Assembly: GCA_005779395.1 (NCBI GenBank)
Contig: SXJP01000017.1
Coordinates: 184,329-248,328 of the forward strand
Source: Actinomycetota bacterium
Lineage (GTDB): Bacteria > Actinomycetota > Acidimicrobiia > IMCC26256 > PALSA-610
Length of the DNA stretch: 64,000 nt
Direction: 5' to 3'
Shown here: one piece after another, positions 9,382-16,216 of the stretch
Layout: each line of letters opens with the position of its first letter
Numbering within the stretch: position 1 is the stretch's first letter
The notes under the pieces: model-generated
The model's database searches: none
What the model saw: the letters and a program-made list of their open reading frames with translations, nothing else
Told to the model about the DNA's origin: nothing
Made by a program: the position numbers and the translations under genes

Positions 9382-10583
9382 GCGACAGCGATCCCGTCAC
9401 CGGTCCACATAGACGAGCCCTGACGCGAATCCGTGTGGATTCGAGTTGTGTGCAACTCGTTCGCGAGCCACTTAGTAGCGCGAGCAAATCCGCAACGACC
9501 GACGAACGACCCTTCCCAAGATGCGCTCGTGATAGCAGCATCATCTGGCACCATCGTCAATGATGCTGGTTCATAGTTTCGCTCCAACTCGTGGGCTAGC
9601 TCGCGGGTACGAAACGAATCTTTCGGCACACGGTTGAGCACCACATGGACGGGACTTTCGCCAATCAATGCGTGCGCTTCGCCCAACCAGGTGAGCAGCC
9701 TCGACAATCCAACCGGAGTGGCTAGCCCGACAGCGACGACTACGTCGCTGTGTGAGAGGACCATGCGGCCGATCGCGTAACGACCACGCGAAGAAGCACC
9801 GATCTCCTCGAGCGGAGCTGCTATGTCTGCGACGACATGATCGATGCCTGTTCCGAAGACTCGCATCGCACGTTCAACCTCTGGTGGCCGTACTTGGCTC
9901 CACGCCGACGCGTTCGGCATGCCAGCCACCACTCGGAGACGGGACCGAGTATTCGCTGTCGTGAGGTTGTCGAGGTCCAGATCGCCCAAGCCATACTCAA
10001 TAGCGTCGATAGCCGTTCGGAGATTCGGCTCCAATGGGATTGCGAGACGCTGGGCGATGCTCGGCGCTACTTCGTCGAGGTCGATGAGAGCTACTCTCGC
10101 AACTTCAGACAACAGTCCGCTGATACCCACTGCGATCTCTGTCGCTCCCGAACCGGATGGTCCTCGCACAACAATTAGCTGAGCTCCGCCGCGAGGCTCT
10201 TTCACGTCGGCAACAACGCGTGGCGTGGTAATGACATCTGGACTCAATAGGAGTAAAACCTCGAGAAACTCGGCTGGCGAGGCATCTGACATGACTATTC
10301 GGTCGACGCCAATGTGGGTCAACAACTCGGCACTACCGCGATCGTCTCGCGACGCGACGCCAAGTACAGCGCGCCGACGGTCGTGCAGTTCGTCAACTAG
10401 ACCAATTGTTAATGCTGGCCAGCGAGCGCTCGCGACTAACACTTCGTAGTCGTCGTCGAGCGCACCGCTCGGGTCCATCACAAGCTGGCGGATCCGAACA
10501 CCACCATGATCAGTGAAATGTCTGTGGAACTGCTCAACCCAGGGCTCTGGAGTGAACGCCAAAGAGATGACTGGCTCACGCAT
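9378..10583 (-). CDS. tadZ: CpaE/TadZ-like pilus localisation ATPase (MinD/ParA family)
   Basis: A 401-residue protein with an N-terminal receiver-like domain (TIGLVDELHDRRRAVLGV, DRIVMSDASPAEFLEVL) and a C-terminal MinD/ParA-type ATPase. This is the architecture of CpaE/TadZ, which positions Tad pili at a cell pole. The nucleotide loop reads VRGPSGSGATEIAVGI: it keeps a glycine-rich loop but lacks the normal Lys of KGGVGKT (Ala-Thr instead), as in several TadZ proteins, so ATP hydrolysis may be weak or absent. Start chosen at ATG 10583, which has AGGTGA 9 bases upstream and overlaps cpaB by 8 bp; a GTG at 10595 is the alternative. Confidence 0.8.
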   Translation of the reverse strand: MREPVISLAFTPEPWVEQFHRHFTDHGGVRIRQLVMDPSGALDDDYEVLVASARWPALTIGLVDELHDRRRAVLGVASRDDRGSAELLTHIGVDRIVMSDASPAEFLEVLLLLSPDVITTPRVVADVKEPRGGAQLIVVRGPSGSGATEIAVGISGLLSEVARVALIDLDEVAPSIAQRLAIPLEPNLRTAIDAIEYGLGDLDLDNLTTANTRSRLRVVAGMPNASAWSQVRPPEVERAMRVFGTGIDHVVADIAAPLEEIGASSRGRYAIGRMVLSHSDVVVAVGLATPVGLSRLLTWLGEAHALIGESPVHVVLNRVPKDSFRTRELAHELERNYEPASLTMVPDDAAITSASWEGSFVGRCGFARATKWLANELHTTRIHTDSRQGSSMWTGDGIAVA

Positions 10584-11280
10584 CGATGTCGTCACCTGGG
10601 TGCGAGTCGGTGGCTGGTTCGAACCACGTCACTTCATCGATGGGCTCAGCGCCAGTCGAGCGAGCCACTCTGATTTCTGCCCCATCGATCGCGCCAGCGA
10701 GCCGCAACGCTTCAGCAGACTCGACTACAACCGTGATCACTACATCGTCAGCTGGCCCGCTGCTGATCGGCCCGTCGCTGCTACCACCGATACTGTCAAC
10801 GACGATCGCGTCGACAAGTGCATACGAAACGCTTCCTTTCGCACCAACCGCGATCACATCGATCCGATCACCCGCAATGATGTTCCCATCGACCGCACGA
10901 TCGCGCGTTACAGAAAAACTCATGGTGCGCTGCGCGTTGCTCGTGGCCGGATCGACGAGGCTGCTTCTGTGTATCGCGGTTCCGTGCTGAATAGGACTCG
11001 TCGCAATCAGTCCGACGAGGCTGGCTCGACCGTTGAGACTCACGTAATGCGCGAGGAGCGGATCATCGGCGCGTACCTCGACGATTGCAAGGTCATCCGC
11101 GGTGATTTGGTCGCCAACCTGCAGGTCGATTCCGGCGACGACGACAGACACGACATCATCTGTGCTTCGAATTGCTGCAAACGTGCTAACTGCACCTAAC
11201 GCGCCCACGGCGAGCATTAGAAGGTGACCACCACTAAGTCGTGCTGTTACACCGCGCCCGATCCCAAATCGCTTAGCCAT
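10576..11280 (-). CDS. cpaB: CpaB/RcpC-like SAF-domain pilus protein
   Basis: A 234-residue protein with an N-terminal membrane anchor (about residues 17-35) and a SAF domain (AGIDLQVGDQITADDLAIVEV), followed by the RcpC/CpaB core with SFSVTRDRAVDGNIIAGDRIDVIAV. Such proteins are periplasmic or wall-side stabilisers of the Tad machine. It is the first gene of the pilus operon. The start is set at ATG 11280, which has GGGGAGG about 10 bases upstream; longer in-frame starts up to 11382 are excluded because they would lie inside the promoter (11363-11392). Confidence 0.85.
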   Translation of the reverse strand: MAKRFGIGRGVTARLSGGHLLMLAVGALGAVSTFAAIRSTDDVVSVVVAGIDLQVGDQITADDLAIVEVRADDPLLAHYVSLNGRASLVGLIATSPIQHGTAIHRSSLVDPATSNAQRTMSFSVTRDRAVDGNIIAGDRIDVIAVGAKGSVSYALVDAIVVDSIGGSSDGPISSGPADDVVITVVVESAEALRLAGAIDGAEIRVARSTGAEPIDEVTWFEPATDSHPGDDIDA

Positions 11281-11362
11281 AGCCTGCGTGCCTCCCCACG
11301 AGAATCGCCCATCGGGTCGGCTTGCTGTGACGAAACCGACACTTAGCCCAAACCCGATAGAC

Positions 11363-11392
11363 ATATTACCCAAAAGGTTCAAAACGTGTCAA
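11363..11392 (-). promoter_or_regulatory. Sigma70-type promoter of the tad operon
   Basis: On the minus strand, TTGACA (11387-11392) and TAATAT (11363-11368) are separated by 18 bases, close to the consensus for the primary sigma factor. The predicted transcript start near 11356 gives a leader of about 75 bases before the cpaB ATG at 11280. It is the strongest promoter match I noticed in the window. Confidence 0.72.
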
Positions 11393-11449
11393 TAGCTAAA
11401 TTTCTACGGTCTGCGCTGATGCAGTATCAAGTTGCGTAAGAGTTTCTAT

Positions 11450-11459
11450 TGTCATGACA
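11450..11459. promoter_or_regulatory. Perfect 10-bp palindrome in the tad/HTH divergent region
   Basis: TGTCATGACA reads the same on both strands. It lies 40 bp before the start of the small HTH gene and 58 bp behind the -35 box of the divergent tad promoter, a place where an operator for either gene would sit. A single short palindrome can occur by chance. Confidence 0.25.
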
Positions 11460-11498
11460 GTCTTGGTTGCACGCGGTGATAATAAGTAGGATCGACCA

Positions 11499-11768
11499 AT
11501 GACCGCAGACAACGACACTCCTGACTCAAGCGGCTATCCACCGATCCTCACAACCGCGCAGGCAGCCGAACTGCTGTCGGTCCATGTTGAGTACTTGCGG
11601 CGCATGGTTCGCGAGAACCGCATTCCTGCGCATCGTTTCCCTGGTGGGCGCGAAATCAGATTCGTACGCGACGAACTCATCGCATGGATCACAGAGCAGC
11701 CCGGAAGCGATCAATCGCCATCTGCGACCGGAACCAAAGCCGACTCGCCGCAAGAAAGGCATGCATGA
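11499..11768 (+). CDS. Excisionase/MerR-type helix-turn-helix protein
   Basis: An 89-residue DNA-binding protein with one winged HTH of the excisionase/BldC type: ILTTAQAAELLSVHVEYLRRMVRENRIPAHRF, then PGGREIRFVRDELIAWI, which is the full fold from helix to wing. The tail after residue 70 is polar and unstructured. It is divergent from the tad operon across about 220 bp and is coupled to the following SDR (ATGA overlap). It may regulate either neighbour. No integrase or other mobile-element gene is near, so it is more likely a BldC-like regulator than a phage excisionase. ATG start with AGGA 8 bases upstream. Confidence 0.82.
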   Translation: MTADNDTPDSSGYPPILTTAQAAELLSVHVEYLRRMVRENRIPAHRFPGGREIRFVRDELIAWITEQPGSDQSPSATGTKADSPQERHA

Positions 11769-12637
11769 CAAATAACGGAACCGTCGTAATCACTGGTGGA
11801 AACTCTGGTATTGGTCTCGAGGCCGCCGTAGCAATCGCAGCTGCAGACAATCGCGTCGTAATAGCCGTACGCAGCGCGACCAAGGGCGCCACGGCGGTTG
11901 ACGAAATCATCCGGCGGTCCGGAAACTCAGACGTTGAAGCGCTACCACTCGATCTCGCGTCGCTCGACTCGATCCGTTCCTTCGCGAAATCATGGAACGA
12001 CAGGGACGAACCGATTCGGGTACTGCTCAACAACGCTGGGCTCGTGATGAAGGAGCGATCAACGACCGAAGACGGGTTCGAGATGACGTTCGGCGTGAAC
12101 CATCTTGGGCACTTCTTGCTAACGAACTTGTTGCAAGACGCGATCACAGCATCCGGGCCAGGTGCGCGCATCATAAACGTCGCCTCAGGTGCACACAAAG
12201 GCGCGCGCAACGGACTTGACTTCGATGACCTCATGTGGGAACACCGCAAGTACTCCGGCCTCAAGATGGGAATGGGTGCCTACGCAGCGTCAAAGCTCGC
12301 GAACATCATGTTCACACGCCATCTCGCAAAGAGACTTGCAGCGACAGGCATCACTGCCAATGCGCTACATCCAGGCATGGTCGCATCAAACTTCGCCCGC
12401 GAAGGCGATGGAGGACGCATCGGCGAAATCGCGATGACTCTCATTAGACCAGTCGCCATCACATCCGCCAAGGGCGCCCTCACGAGCATCTACTTAGCGA
12501 CTTCGCCTGAGGTCGCCGATACGAGCGGCCAGTACTTTTACAAGTGCAAGCCAGCGAGATTCACCAGGTGGGCAGCAGACGAAGTCGCGTGCGCGCGTCT
12601 TTGGGACATCAGTGCCGACCTTGTTGGCCTGACCTAG
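11765..12637 (+). CDS. Short-chain dehydrogenase/reductase (retinol-dehydrogenase-like)
   Basis: A 290-residue SDR that oxidises or reduces an alcohol/carbonyl with NAD(P). Seen are the nucleotide-binding TGGNSGIGLE, the NNAG structural motif, catalytic Ser in NVASGAHKG and the YxxxK pair in YAASKLANI. The sequence layout (basic residues after the glycine motif, GVNHLGHFLLT, ALHPGMV) resembles the retinol dehydrogenase/WWOX-like group. The start at ATG 11765 overlaps the HTH stop (ATGA), is preceded by AAAGG, and places the glycine motif close to the N-terminus; an upstream frame extension to 11684 is not expected to be used. It converges with the next gene with a 4-bp overlap. Confidence 0.88.
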   Translation: MTNNGTVVITGGNSGIGLEAAVAIAAADNRVVIAVRSATKGATAVDEIIRRSGNSDVEALPLDLASLDSIRSFAKSWNDRDEPIRVLLNNAGLVMKERSTTEDGFEMTFGVNHLGHFLLTNLLQDAITASGPGARIINVASGAHKGARNGLDFDDLMWEHRKYSGLKMGMGAYAASKLANIMFTRHLAKRLAATGITANALHPGMVASNFAREGDGGRIGEIAMTLIRPVAITSAKGALTSIYLATSPEVADTSGQYFYKCKPARFTRWAADEVACARLWDISADLVGLT

Positions 12638-13200
12638 GACTCGCGCGGGCTGACAAAGACGACGGTGTGCAACCCAAGCACTGTTTCGCCACCGCCGCGC
12701 CTCGCAAGCAGGACATGGTCGGCGCCAACTCTCAATCGTCCGACTAGTTGTTCAGAAGACAACATCGTGCCAAGTGTTACCTCGGTACCGAGCGACTCAA
12801 GTTCGAGTAGCCGCGCTCGAAACGAACCTCTGGTCATCTCGTGGCCGCGGGCTTGTGAAGCATTGCGTTGTTGCACTGAAAGCTGGTAAGGCATTTCTGC
12901 GAGAAGTTGAAAGTCAACGCGCGTCGAACCGACCAAACGCATCGCGACGTACCCGCGCGCGACCTCAACGAGATCACCCGACGACTTGTGCGGGCCGACC
13001 GACAAGGCAACCCTGTCGCCGTTGCGCATATAGCCGTTGAGAAGATCGAGCAGACACCGCGCGTGAAAAAATGCCTCGGCCGCATCGCCGATGGCGGCCT
13101 CTTGTTCTGCCCTCCATTGCGCACGCGCCGCATTCGCAAAGCCGCTCAATGCACTCAGGGCCGCAGGGTCGCCCCACTCGCGACTTTCGTCCATAGGCAC
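12634..13200 (-). CDS. Conserved hypothetical protein, 188 residues
   Basis: I do not recognise a family. The protein is soluble, without signal peptide or membrane helices. It starts with an alpha-helical, alanine-rich part (ALSGFANAARAQWRAEQEAAIGDAAEAFFHARCLLDLLN) and continues with beta-rich stretches (GDRVALSVG, YVAMRLVGSTRVDFQLL, GADHVLLARR, TVVFVSP). The second half resembles a small barrel domain by alternation of hydrophobic residues, but this is only an impression. GTG 13200 or ATG 13194 are both possible starts. Codon use appears like that of neighbours, so I treat it as a real gene. It stands between a convergent SDR and the monooxygenase gene, 36 bp downstream of the latter. Confidence 0.65.
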   Translation of the reverse strand: MPMDESREWGDPAALSALSGFANAARAQWRAEQEAAIGDAAEAFFHARCLLDLLNGYMRNGDRVALSVGPHKSSGDLVEVARGYVAMRLVGSTRVDFQLLAEMPYQLSVQQRNASQARGHEMTRGSFRARLLELESLGTEVTLGTMLSSEQLVGRLRVGADHVLLARRGGGETVLGLHTVVFVSPRES

Positions 13201-13236
13201 TTCATCGGCTACGCCTCCGGCTATTTGAGGCGGTCG

Positions 13237-14370
13237 TCAGGAACGCGCGGCCGCAGCTTCCCTGAATCGATCGGTCCTGAACATCGGGTCAGTATCAAAC
13301 TTCCGGACCACTTCGTCGCCGAACAACTTGACCGTGTGTTCAAGAATCTCGTGTGGGTGAATCGAGCCAGATGGCCCCATGATCATTTGGTCAACACCGA
13401 TTGCTTTCCACTTGTCGAGAACCTCGATGCATTCGGCTGGCGTACCGATACAACTCGCTCCCATGTCGCGCCCTGCCAAAATCTGGTCACGGGTTGGGTC
13501 AGCTATCTCGTTGGGCCACTCGGGCACCCACGCCGGCTTCGGGAACGTGTCGAGGTACCGGAATACGAGCGACTGTTGCCGACCATTGCCCGAGCGCGTC
13601 GAGAGATCGATTGCCTCATCGCCGTCCTCTAGACACATGAAACTCGTCGTGATCGCGACGTTGTCGTTCACGTAGTCGCCAACCGGCTTGGCATTCGCGA
13701 TGGCTTGCTTGTACATGTCGATGAGCGGACGCATCTTCTCTGGCGTCCCCCCCGTAAAGCAAATAACCCCGAGTCCAAGTTCTCCGGCCTTCTGGAAGGT
13801 TTCCGGGTTACCGGCTGCTACCCACATCGGCGGGTGAGGCTTGCAATATGGCTTTGGCAAGATGTGGCGCTTAGGAACGCTGAAGTACTTACCAGAATAT
13901 TCGTATTCGCCTTCTCGCCACATCGCGGTGAATTGGGAAATCGCTTCGTCGAACATGAGCCTTGTTTCATCAGGATCCGTGATGCCGAATCCCCCTTGCT
14001 CGGTCGTGCTTGATCCGCGACCAGTACCGAACTCGAATCGACCCTCTGAGAGGTGATCCATCATCGCAACTCTCTCAGCAACGCGTACCGGATGATTTAC
14101 CGGCGGAGTGATGTTGATGATTCCCGACGCGACATGCATGCGCTTCGTGCGAGCCAATACCCATGGCATCACGACCTCGTTCGCAGAAATGTGGCTGTAC
14201 TCGTGGAGGAAGTGGTGCTCGGTCCACCATGAGTATTTCCAATTGTGGAGATCGCCAACCTCGGCTAGACGCACCTCACTCATCAGACGATCGTGCTCTG
14301 CGTTCGGGTTCGCTGCCACAAGGTCTTTGTGCACGAACCCACCCATAAACAGGCCGAATTCCATGGTCAT
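13237..14370 (-). CDS. LLM-class flavin-dependent oxidoreductase (luciferase-like monooxygenase)
   Basis: A 377-residue TIM-barrel monooxygenase of the bacterial luciferase family, which uses reduced FMN or F420 to oxidise an organic substrate. Features are MEFGLFMGGF at the N-terminus, TERHFL-like WWTEHHFLHEYSH, RMHVASGIINITPPVNHPVRVAERVAMMDHLS split across the barrel, FGTGRGS, and GTPAECIEVLDKWKAIGVDQ near the end. The start is set at ATG 14370, preceded by GGAAGG at 9 bases; ATG 14364 and TTG 14394 are alternatives. Cofactor and substrate are not predictable. It ends 36 bp before the unknown gene on the same strand. Confidence 0.9.
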   Translation of the reverse strand: MTMEFGLFMGGFVHKDLVAANPNAEHDRLMSEVRLAEVGDLHNWKYSWWTEHHFLHEYSHISANEVVMPWVLARTKRMHVASGIINITPPVNHPVRVAERVAMMDHLSEGRFEFGTGRGSSTTEQGGFGITDPDETRLMFDEAISQFTAMWREGEYEYSGKYFSVPKRHILPKPYCKPHPPMWVAAGNPETFQKAGELGLGVICFTGGTPEKMRPLIDMYKQAIANAKPVGDYVNDNVAITTSFMCLEDGDEAIDLSTRSGNGRQQSLVFRYLDTFPKPAWVPEWPNEIADPTRDQILAGRDMGASCIGTPAECIEVLDKWKAIGVDQMIMGPSGSIHPHEILEHTVKLFGDEVVRKFDTDPMFRTDRFREAAAARS

Positions 14371-14501
14371 CGTGTGCCGCCTTCCGCTCGACAAAAAAAT
14401 AGAACGTGTTTCAATTTAGCGGAGAGTTGGCGGTTACAACAACCAAAGATGTGACCGGCATCGTGACCCACAACGCTGCGCCTGTACTCTGCGCCTTCAT
14501 T

Positions 14502-14578
14502 GGTCCGGTAGCTCAGTTGGTTAGAGCACTGCCCTTACAAGGCAGGGGTCGTCGGTTCGAGTCCGACTCGGACCACCA
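14502..14578 (+). tRNA. tRNA-Val (anticodon TAC)
   Basis: A complete cloverleaf: acceptor GGTCCGG pairs with TCGGACC, anticodon stem CTGCC/GGCAG encloses the loop CTTACAA with anticodon TAC (14536-14538), the T arm has GTCGG/CCGAC around TTCGAGT, and the 3' CCA is encoded (14576-14578). It reads GUA and related valine codons. Confidence 0.96.
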
Positions 14579-14585
14579 AGTGACC

Positions 14586-14630
14586 AAAAACCGAGAGGGT
14601 CGGCGGCTCGCTAAACGTCACCACCGACCC
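14586..14630 (-). terminator. Intrinsic terminator downstream of whiB7-like gene
   Basis: An inverted repeat with arms at 14597-14606 and 14621-14630 (GGGTCGG core, one mismatch in ten) lies between whiB and the tRNA. On the minus strand the hairpin is followed six bases later by five T residues, giving a probable terminator for the whiB transcript; on the plus strand it may also close the tRNA transcript. Confidence 0.6.
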
Positions 14631-14661
14631 TAGATATCTCAGTTGATGCCCCCAAGCCGAT

Positions 14662-15036
14662 TCAGGCGATCGCCTCGACTTGGTCGTCACCGAAACGATC
14701 GCGATAGCGAGCGATGGCTTCGGTTTCCGCTGCTGGCTGGACCTTTGGGGGCCGGCCCCTCTTGCGCTTGTAGGGCAAGATCTTGCCGTTCCAGAACAGT
14801 TCTCCGCCCCAGACCCCCCACGGTTCACTACGACTCACGGCACCGTCGAGGCACTCCTCAGCTAGCGGGCAACCAGCACAAAGTGCCTTCGCAGCTGTTA
14901 TGTCATCGATCCTTTCGGAGAAGAACTTCTCGGCGAGCACTCCATCGGCCGCTCTGCAGCTAGCAATGCTCCAGTCGATGCGCGCGTCGCCGCTCTTTTC
15001 GACCTCGGGTTCTCGTATTTGCGTGGCTGTCAACAT
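14662..15036 (-). CDS. whiB7: WhiB7-like iron-sulfur transcriptional regulator with AT-hook
   Basis: A 124-residue WhiB protein. Four cysteines (C27, C53, C56, C62; CAGCPLAEEC) should hold a [4Fe-4S] cluster, followed by the beta-turn PWGVWGGE (72-79). After it comes KRKRGRPPK with an RGRP AT-hook at 93-96. That C-terminal hook directly after the GVWGGE turn is the hallmark of WhiB7/WblC, which binds region 4 of the primary sigma factor and activates intrinsic antibiotic-resistance genes. The C-terminal tail is longer than in mycobacterial WhiB7. ATG 15036 has AAAGGAG 8 bases upstream. The leader carries an intrinsic terminator just before the gene, as in known whiB7 attenuators. Subfamily assignment is from motif recall, not from a tree. 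Confidence 0.87.
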   Translation of the reverse strand: MLTATQIREPEVEKSGDARIDWSIASCRAADGVLAEKFFSERIDDITAAKALCAGCPLAEECLDGAVSRSEPWGVWGGELFWNGKILPYKRKRGRPPKVQPAAETEAIARYRDRFGDDQVEAIA

Positions 15037-15060
15037 TTTGGAAACTCCTTTACGGAAACG

Positions 15061-15096
15061 GAAACAAAGAAAGGCCGCCGGGATGCCCCGACGGCC
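15061..15096 (-). terminator. Intrinsic terminator in the whiB7 leader
   Basis: On the minus strand GGCCGTCGGG, loop GCAT, CCCGGCGGCC form a 10-bp stem (one G-U pair, extendable by three weaker pairs) followed by TTTCTTTGTTT. It ends 25 bases before the whiB7 ATG, so transcription must pass it to express the gene. Confidence 0.8.
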
Positions 15097-15125
15097 TCTG
15101 CGAATGCTCGGTACTTAGATTTGCT

Positions 15126-15311
15126 CTAAGTAACTAACACCGGGGTCAGTCGGGGGGCGCCATGCTTGGCTGTCTTGCTAATCGCAAGTTGCGCAAGCCA
15201 CGACCACATCGAGGCTGGTGCCACATGGAATACGCGCATCGCAGTTGCGAATGGGCGCGGGTTAGCACCATTCTGGGTATTGCCCATGAATTGATACGTG
15301 CTAGCGCTCAC
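15126..15311 (-). CDS. Possible leader ORF of whiB7, 61 residues
   Basis: An open frame with GTG start, a fair Shine-Dalgarno (GGAG, 6 bases upstream) and a TAG stop embedded in a small hairpin. The product has no recognisable domain: 61 residues beginning MSASTYQFMGNTQNGANPRP, a middle WSWLAQLA segment, and a basic end. It is immediately followed by the terminator at 15061-15096. Known whiB7 and wblC genes are preceded by a short upstream ORF whose translation controls a terminator, so this frame may be a regulatory leader peptide gene rather than a functional protein. It could instead be chance: 61 codons open in GC-rich DNA is not rare. Confidence 0.42.
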   Translation of the reverse strand: MSASTYQFMGNTQNGANPRPFATAMRVFHVAPASMWSWLAQLAISKTAKHGAPRLTPVLVT

Positions 15312-15411
15312 GTGATGCTCCGTTGACCTGACTGATGAAGAAACTAAAGAAGTACTGCCTCACTGTATCGGCAGTGTCAAATGATTTATTTATAAAGTGT
15401 TGGCGGTAGCT

Positions 15412-16212
15412 CTACGAAACCGCTGAATCCCTGCAAATATCAAGGAGTTTGGCGTGTACCTCGGGCGATCCGGCGACAATATCGCCCGACCATAACCAGT
15501 TATCGGGGTCGCCTTCCCAGTCCGTGACGATGCCACCGGCTTCTCTGACAATGAGTGCCCCCGCGGCAACATCCCACGTGCCGAGACCCAATTCGAAGTA
15601 TCCGTCAAACACGCCTTCTGCCGTCCAGCAAAGATCAAGGCTTGCGGCGCCCACCCGACGCATGTCCTCTAGCTCGCCGAACGCGGCGGTGAATGCTCGC
15701 AGGAATCGCGGTCGTAACTCTGGACTCCGAAACGGGAAACCGACAGCACTAATAGCGCTGCGCGGTGCCCGGGTACTGACACCGATCTGCTTACCGTCGC
15801 GCCATGCTCCGCCGCCTTGGGTTGCCCTGAACGTGCGATCCATCATCGGGACACGCACGACCCCAACCACCGGCTTGTTGTCTACAACTAGAGCGATAGA
15901 AACCCCGACTGCCTCGAGGCCATGCAAGAAGTTCGCTGTGCCATCGAGCGGGTCTACGTACCAACCGATTTCGCTTGTTGCATCGCCACCGAACTCCTCA
16001 CCGAAGAATGGAATGCCGGGTGCGAGTTCGGCGAGCACATCGCGCACGAGAGTCTCGGTGGCTTCATCGGCTGCACTTACCCAGTCGCCCGTAGATTTCT
16101 CGCGTACATCGCGTGCATTTCCGAAGTGAGAAGCGACAACCTCGCCACCTGCGAGCGCCGCTGCTTCAGCAACGTCGACCAAAGCCCCAAGGTCCAAACT
16201 TGATGCGACCAT
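15412..16212 (-). CDS. Inositol monophosphatase family protein
   Basis: A 266-residue Mg-dependent phosphatase of the IMPase fold (inositol-1-phosphatase, histidinol-phosphatase HisN or PAP phosphatase are family members). The metal motifs are all present: FFGEEFGGD (Glu-Glu), WYVDPLDGTANFLHG (DPxDGT) and TWDVAAGALIVREAGG (WDxAAG). Length is normal. Start set at ATG 16212, 4 bp after the stop of the upstream paralogue; TTG 16236 would overlap it by 20 bp. It is the last gene of a probable six-gene operon running from the carbinolamine dehydratase. The WDVAAGA form is common in actinobacterial IMPases with inositol or histidinol phosphate activity; the substrate is unresolved. Confidence 0.88.
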   Translation of the reverse strand: MVASSLDLGALVDVAEAAALAGGEVVASHFGNARDVREKSTGDWVSAADEATETLVRDVLAELAPGIPFFGEEFGGDATSEIGWYVDPLDGTANFLHGLEAVGVSIALVVDNKPVVGVVRVPMMDRTFRATQGGGAWRDGKQIGVSTRAPRSAISAVGFPFRSPELRPRFLRAFTAAFGELEDMRRVGAASLDLCWTAEGVFDGYFELGLGTWDVAAGALIVREAGGIVTDWEGDPDNWLWSGDIVAGSPEVHAKLLDICRDSAVS

Positions 16213-16216
16213 TTCT

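Larger units (their letters stand above)
15037..15380 (-). promoter_or_regulatory. whiB7 leader with candidate attenuator
   Basis: This 344-bp stretch holds, in transcription order: an A/T-rich tract (15381-15396, just outside), a perfect -35 box TTGACA (15375-15380) with only a weak -10, a possible 61-codon ORF (15126-15311), an 8-bp hairpin TACTTAGA/TCTAAGTA (15112-15119 with 15125-15132) that spans the ORF stop codon, and a strong terminator (15061-15096). Seven bases near the 3' end of the ORF (CCCCGAC, 15149-15155) are complementary to the 5' arm of the terminator (15086-15092), so the two structures exclude each other. This is the layout of translation-controlled attenuation. The first 30 bases before it, to 15411, show a small hairpin overlapping the stop of the next gene. 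Confidence 0.6.

Noticed and set aside
11281..11382. Longer N-terminus for the CpaB-like protein starting at 11382
   Set aside because: The extension overlaps the TTGACA/TAATAT promoter of the operon and lacks a ribosome-binding site, while ATG 11280 has a strong one.
11499..11768. Excisionase-like gene as sign of an integrated element
   Set aside because: No integrase, attachment-site repeats or phage genes nearby; the HTH is of a type also used by chromosomal BldC-like regulators.
15449..16129. Open frame of 226 codons on the plus strand opposite the first IMPase gene
   Set aside because: Complement of a clearly conserved enzyme; no start signal and no similarity.
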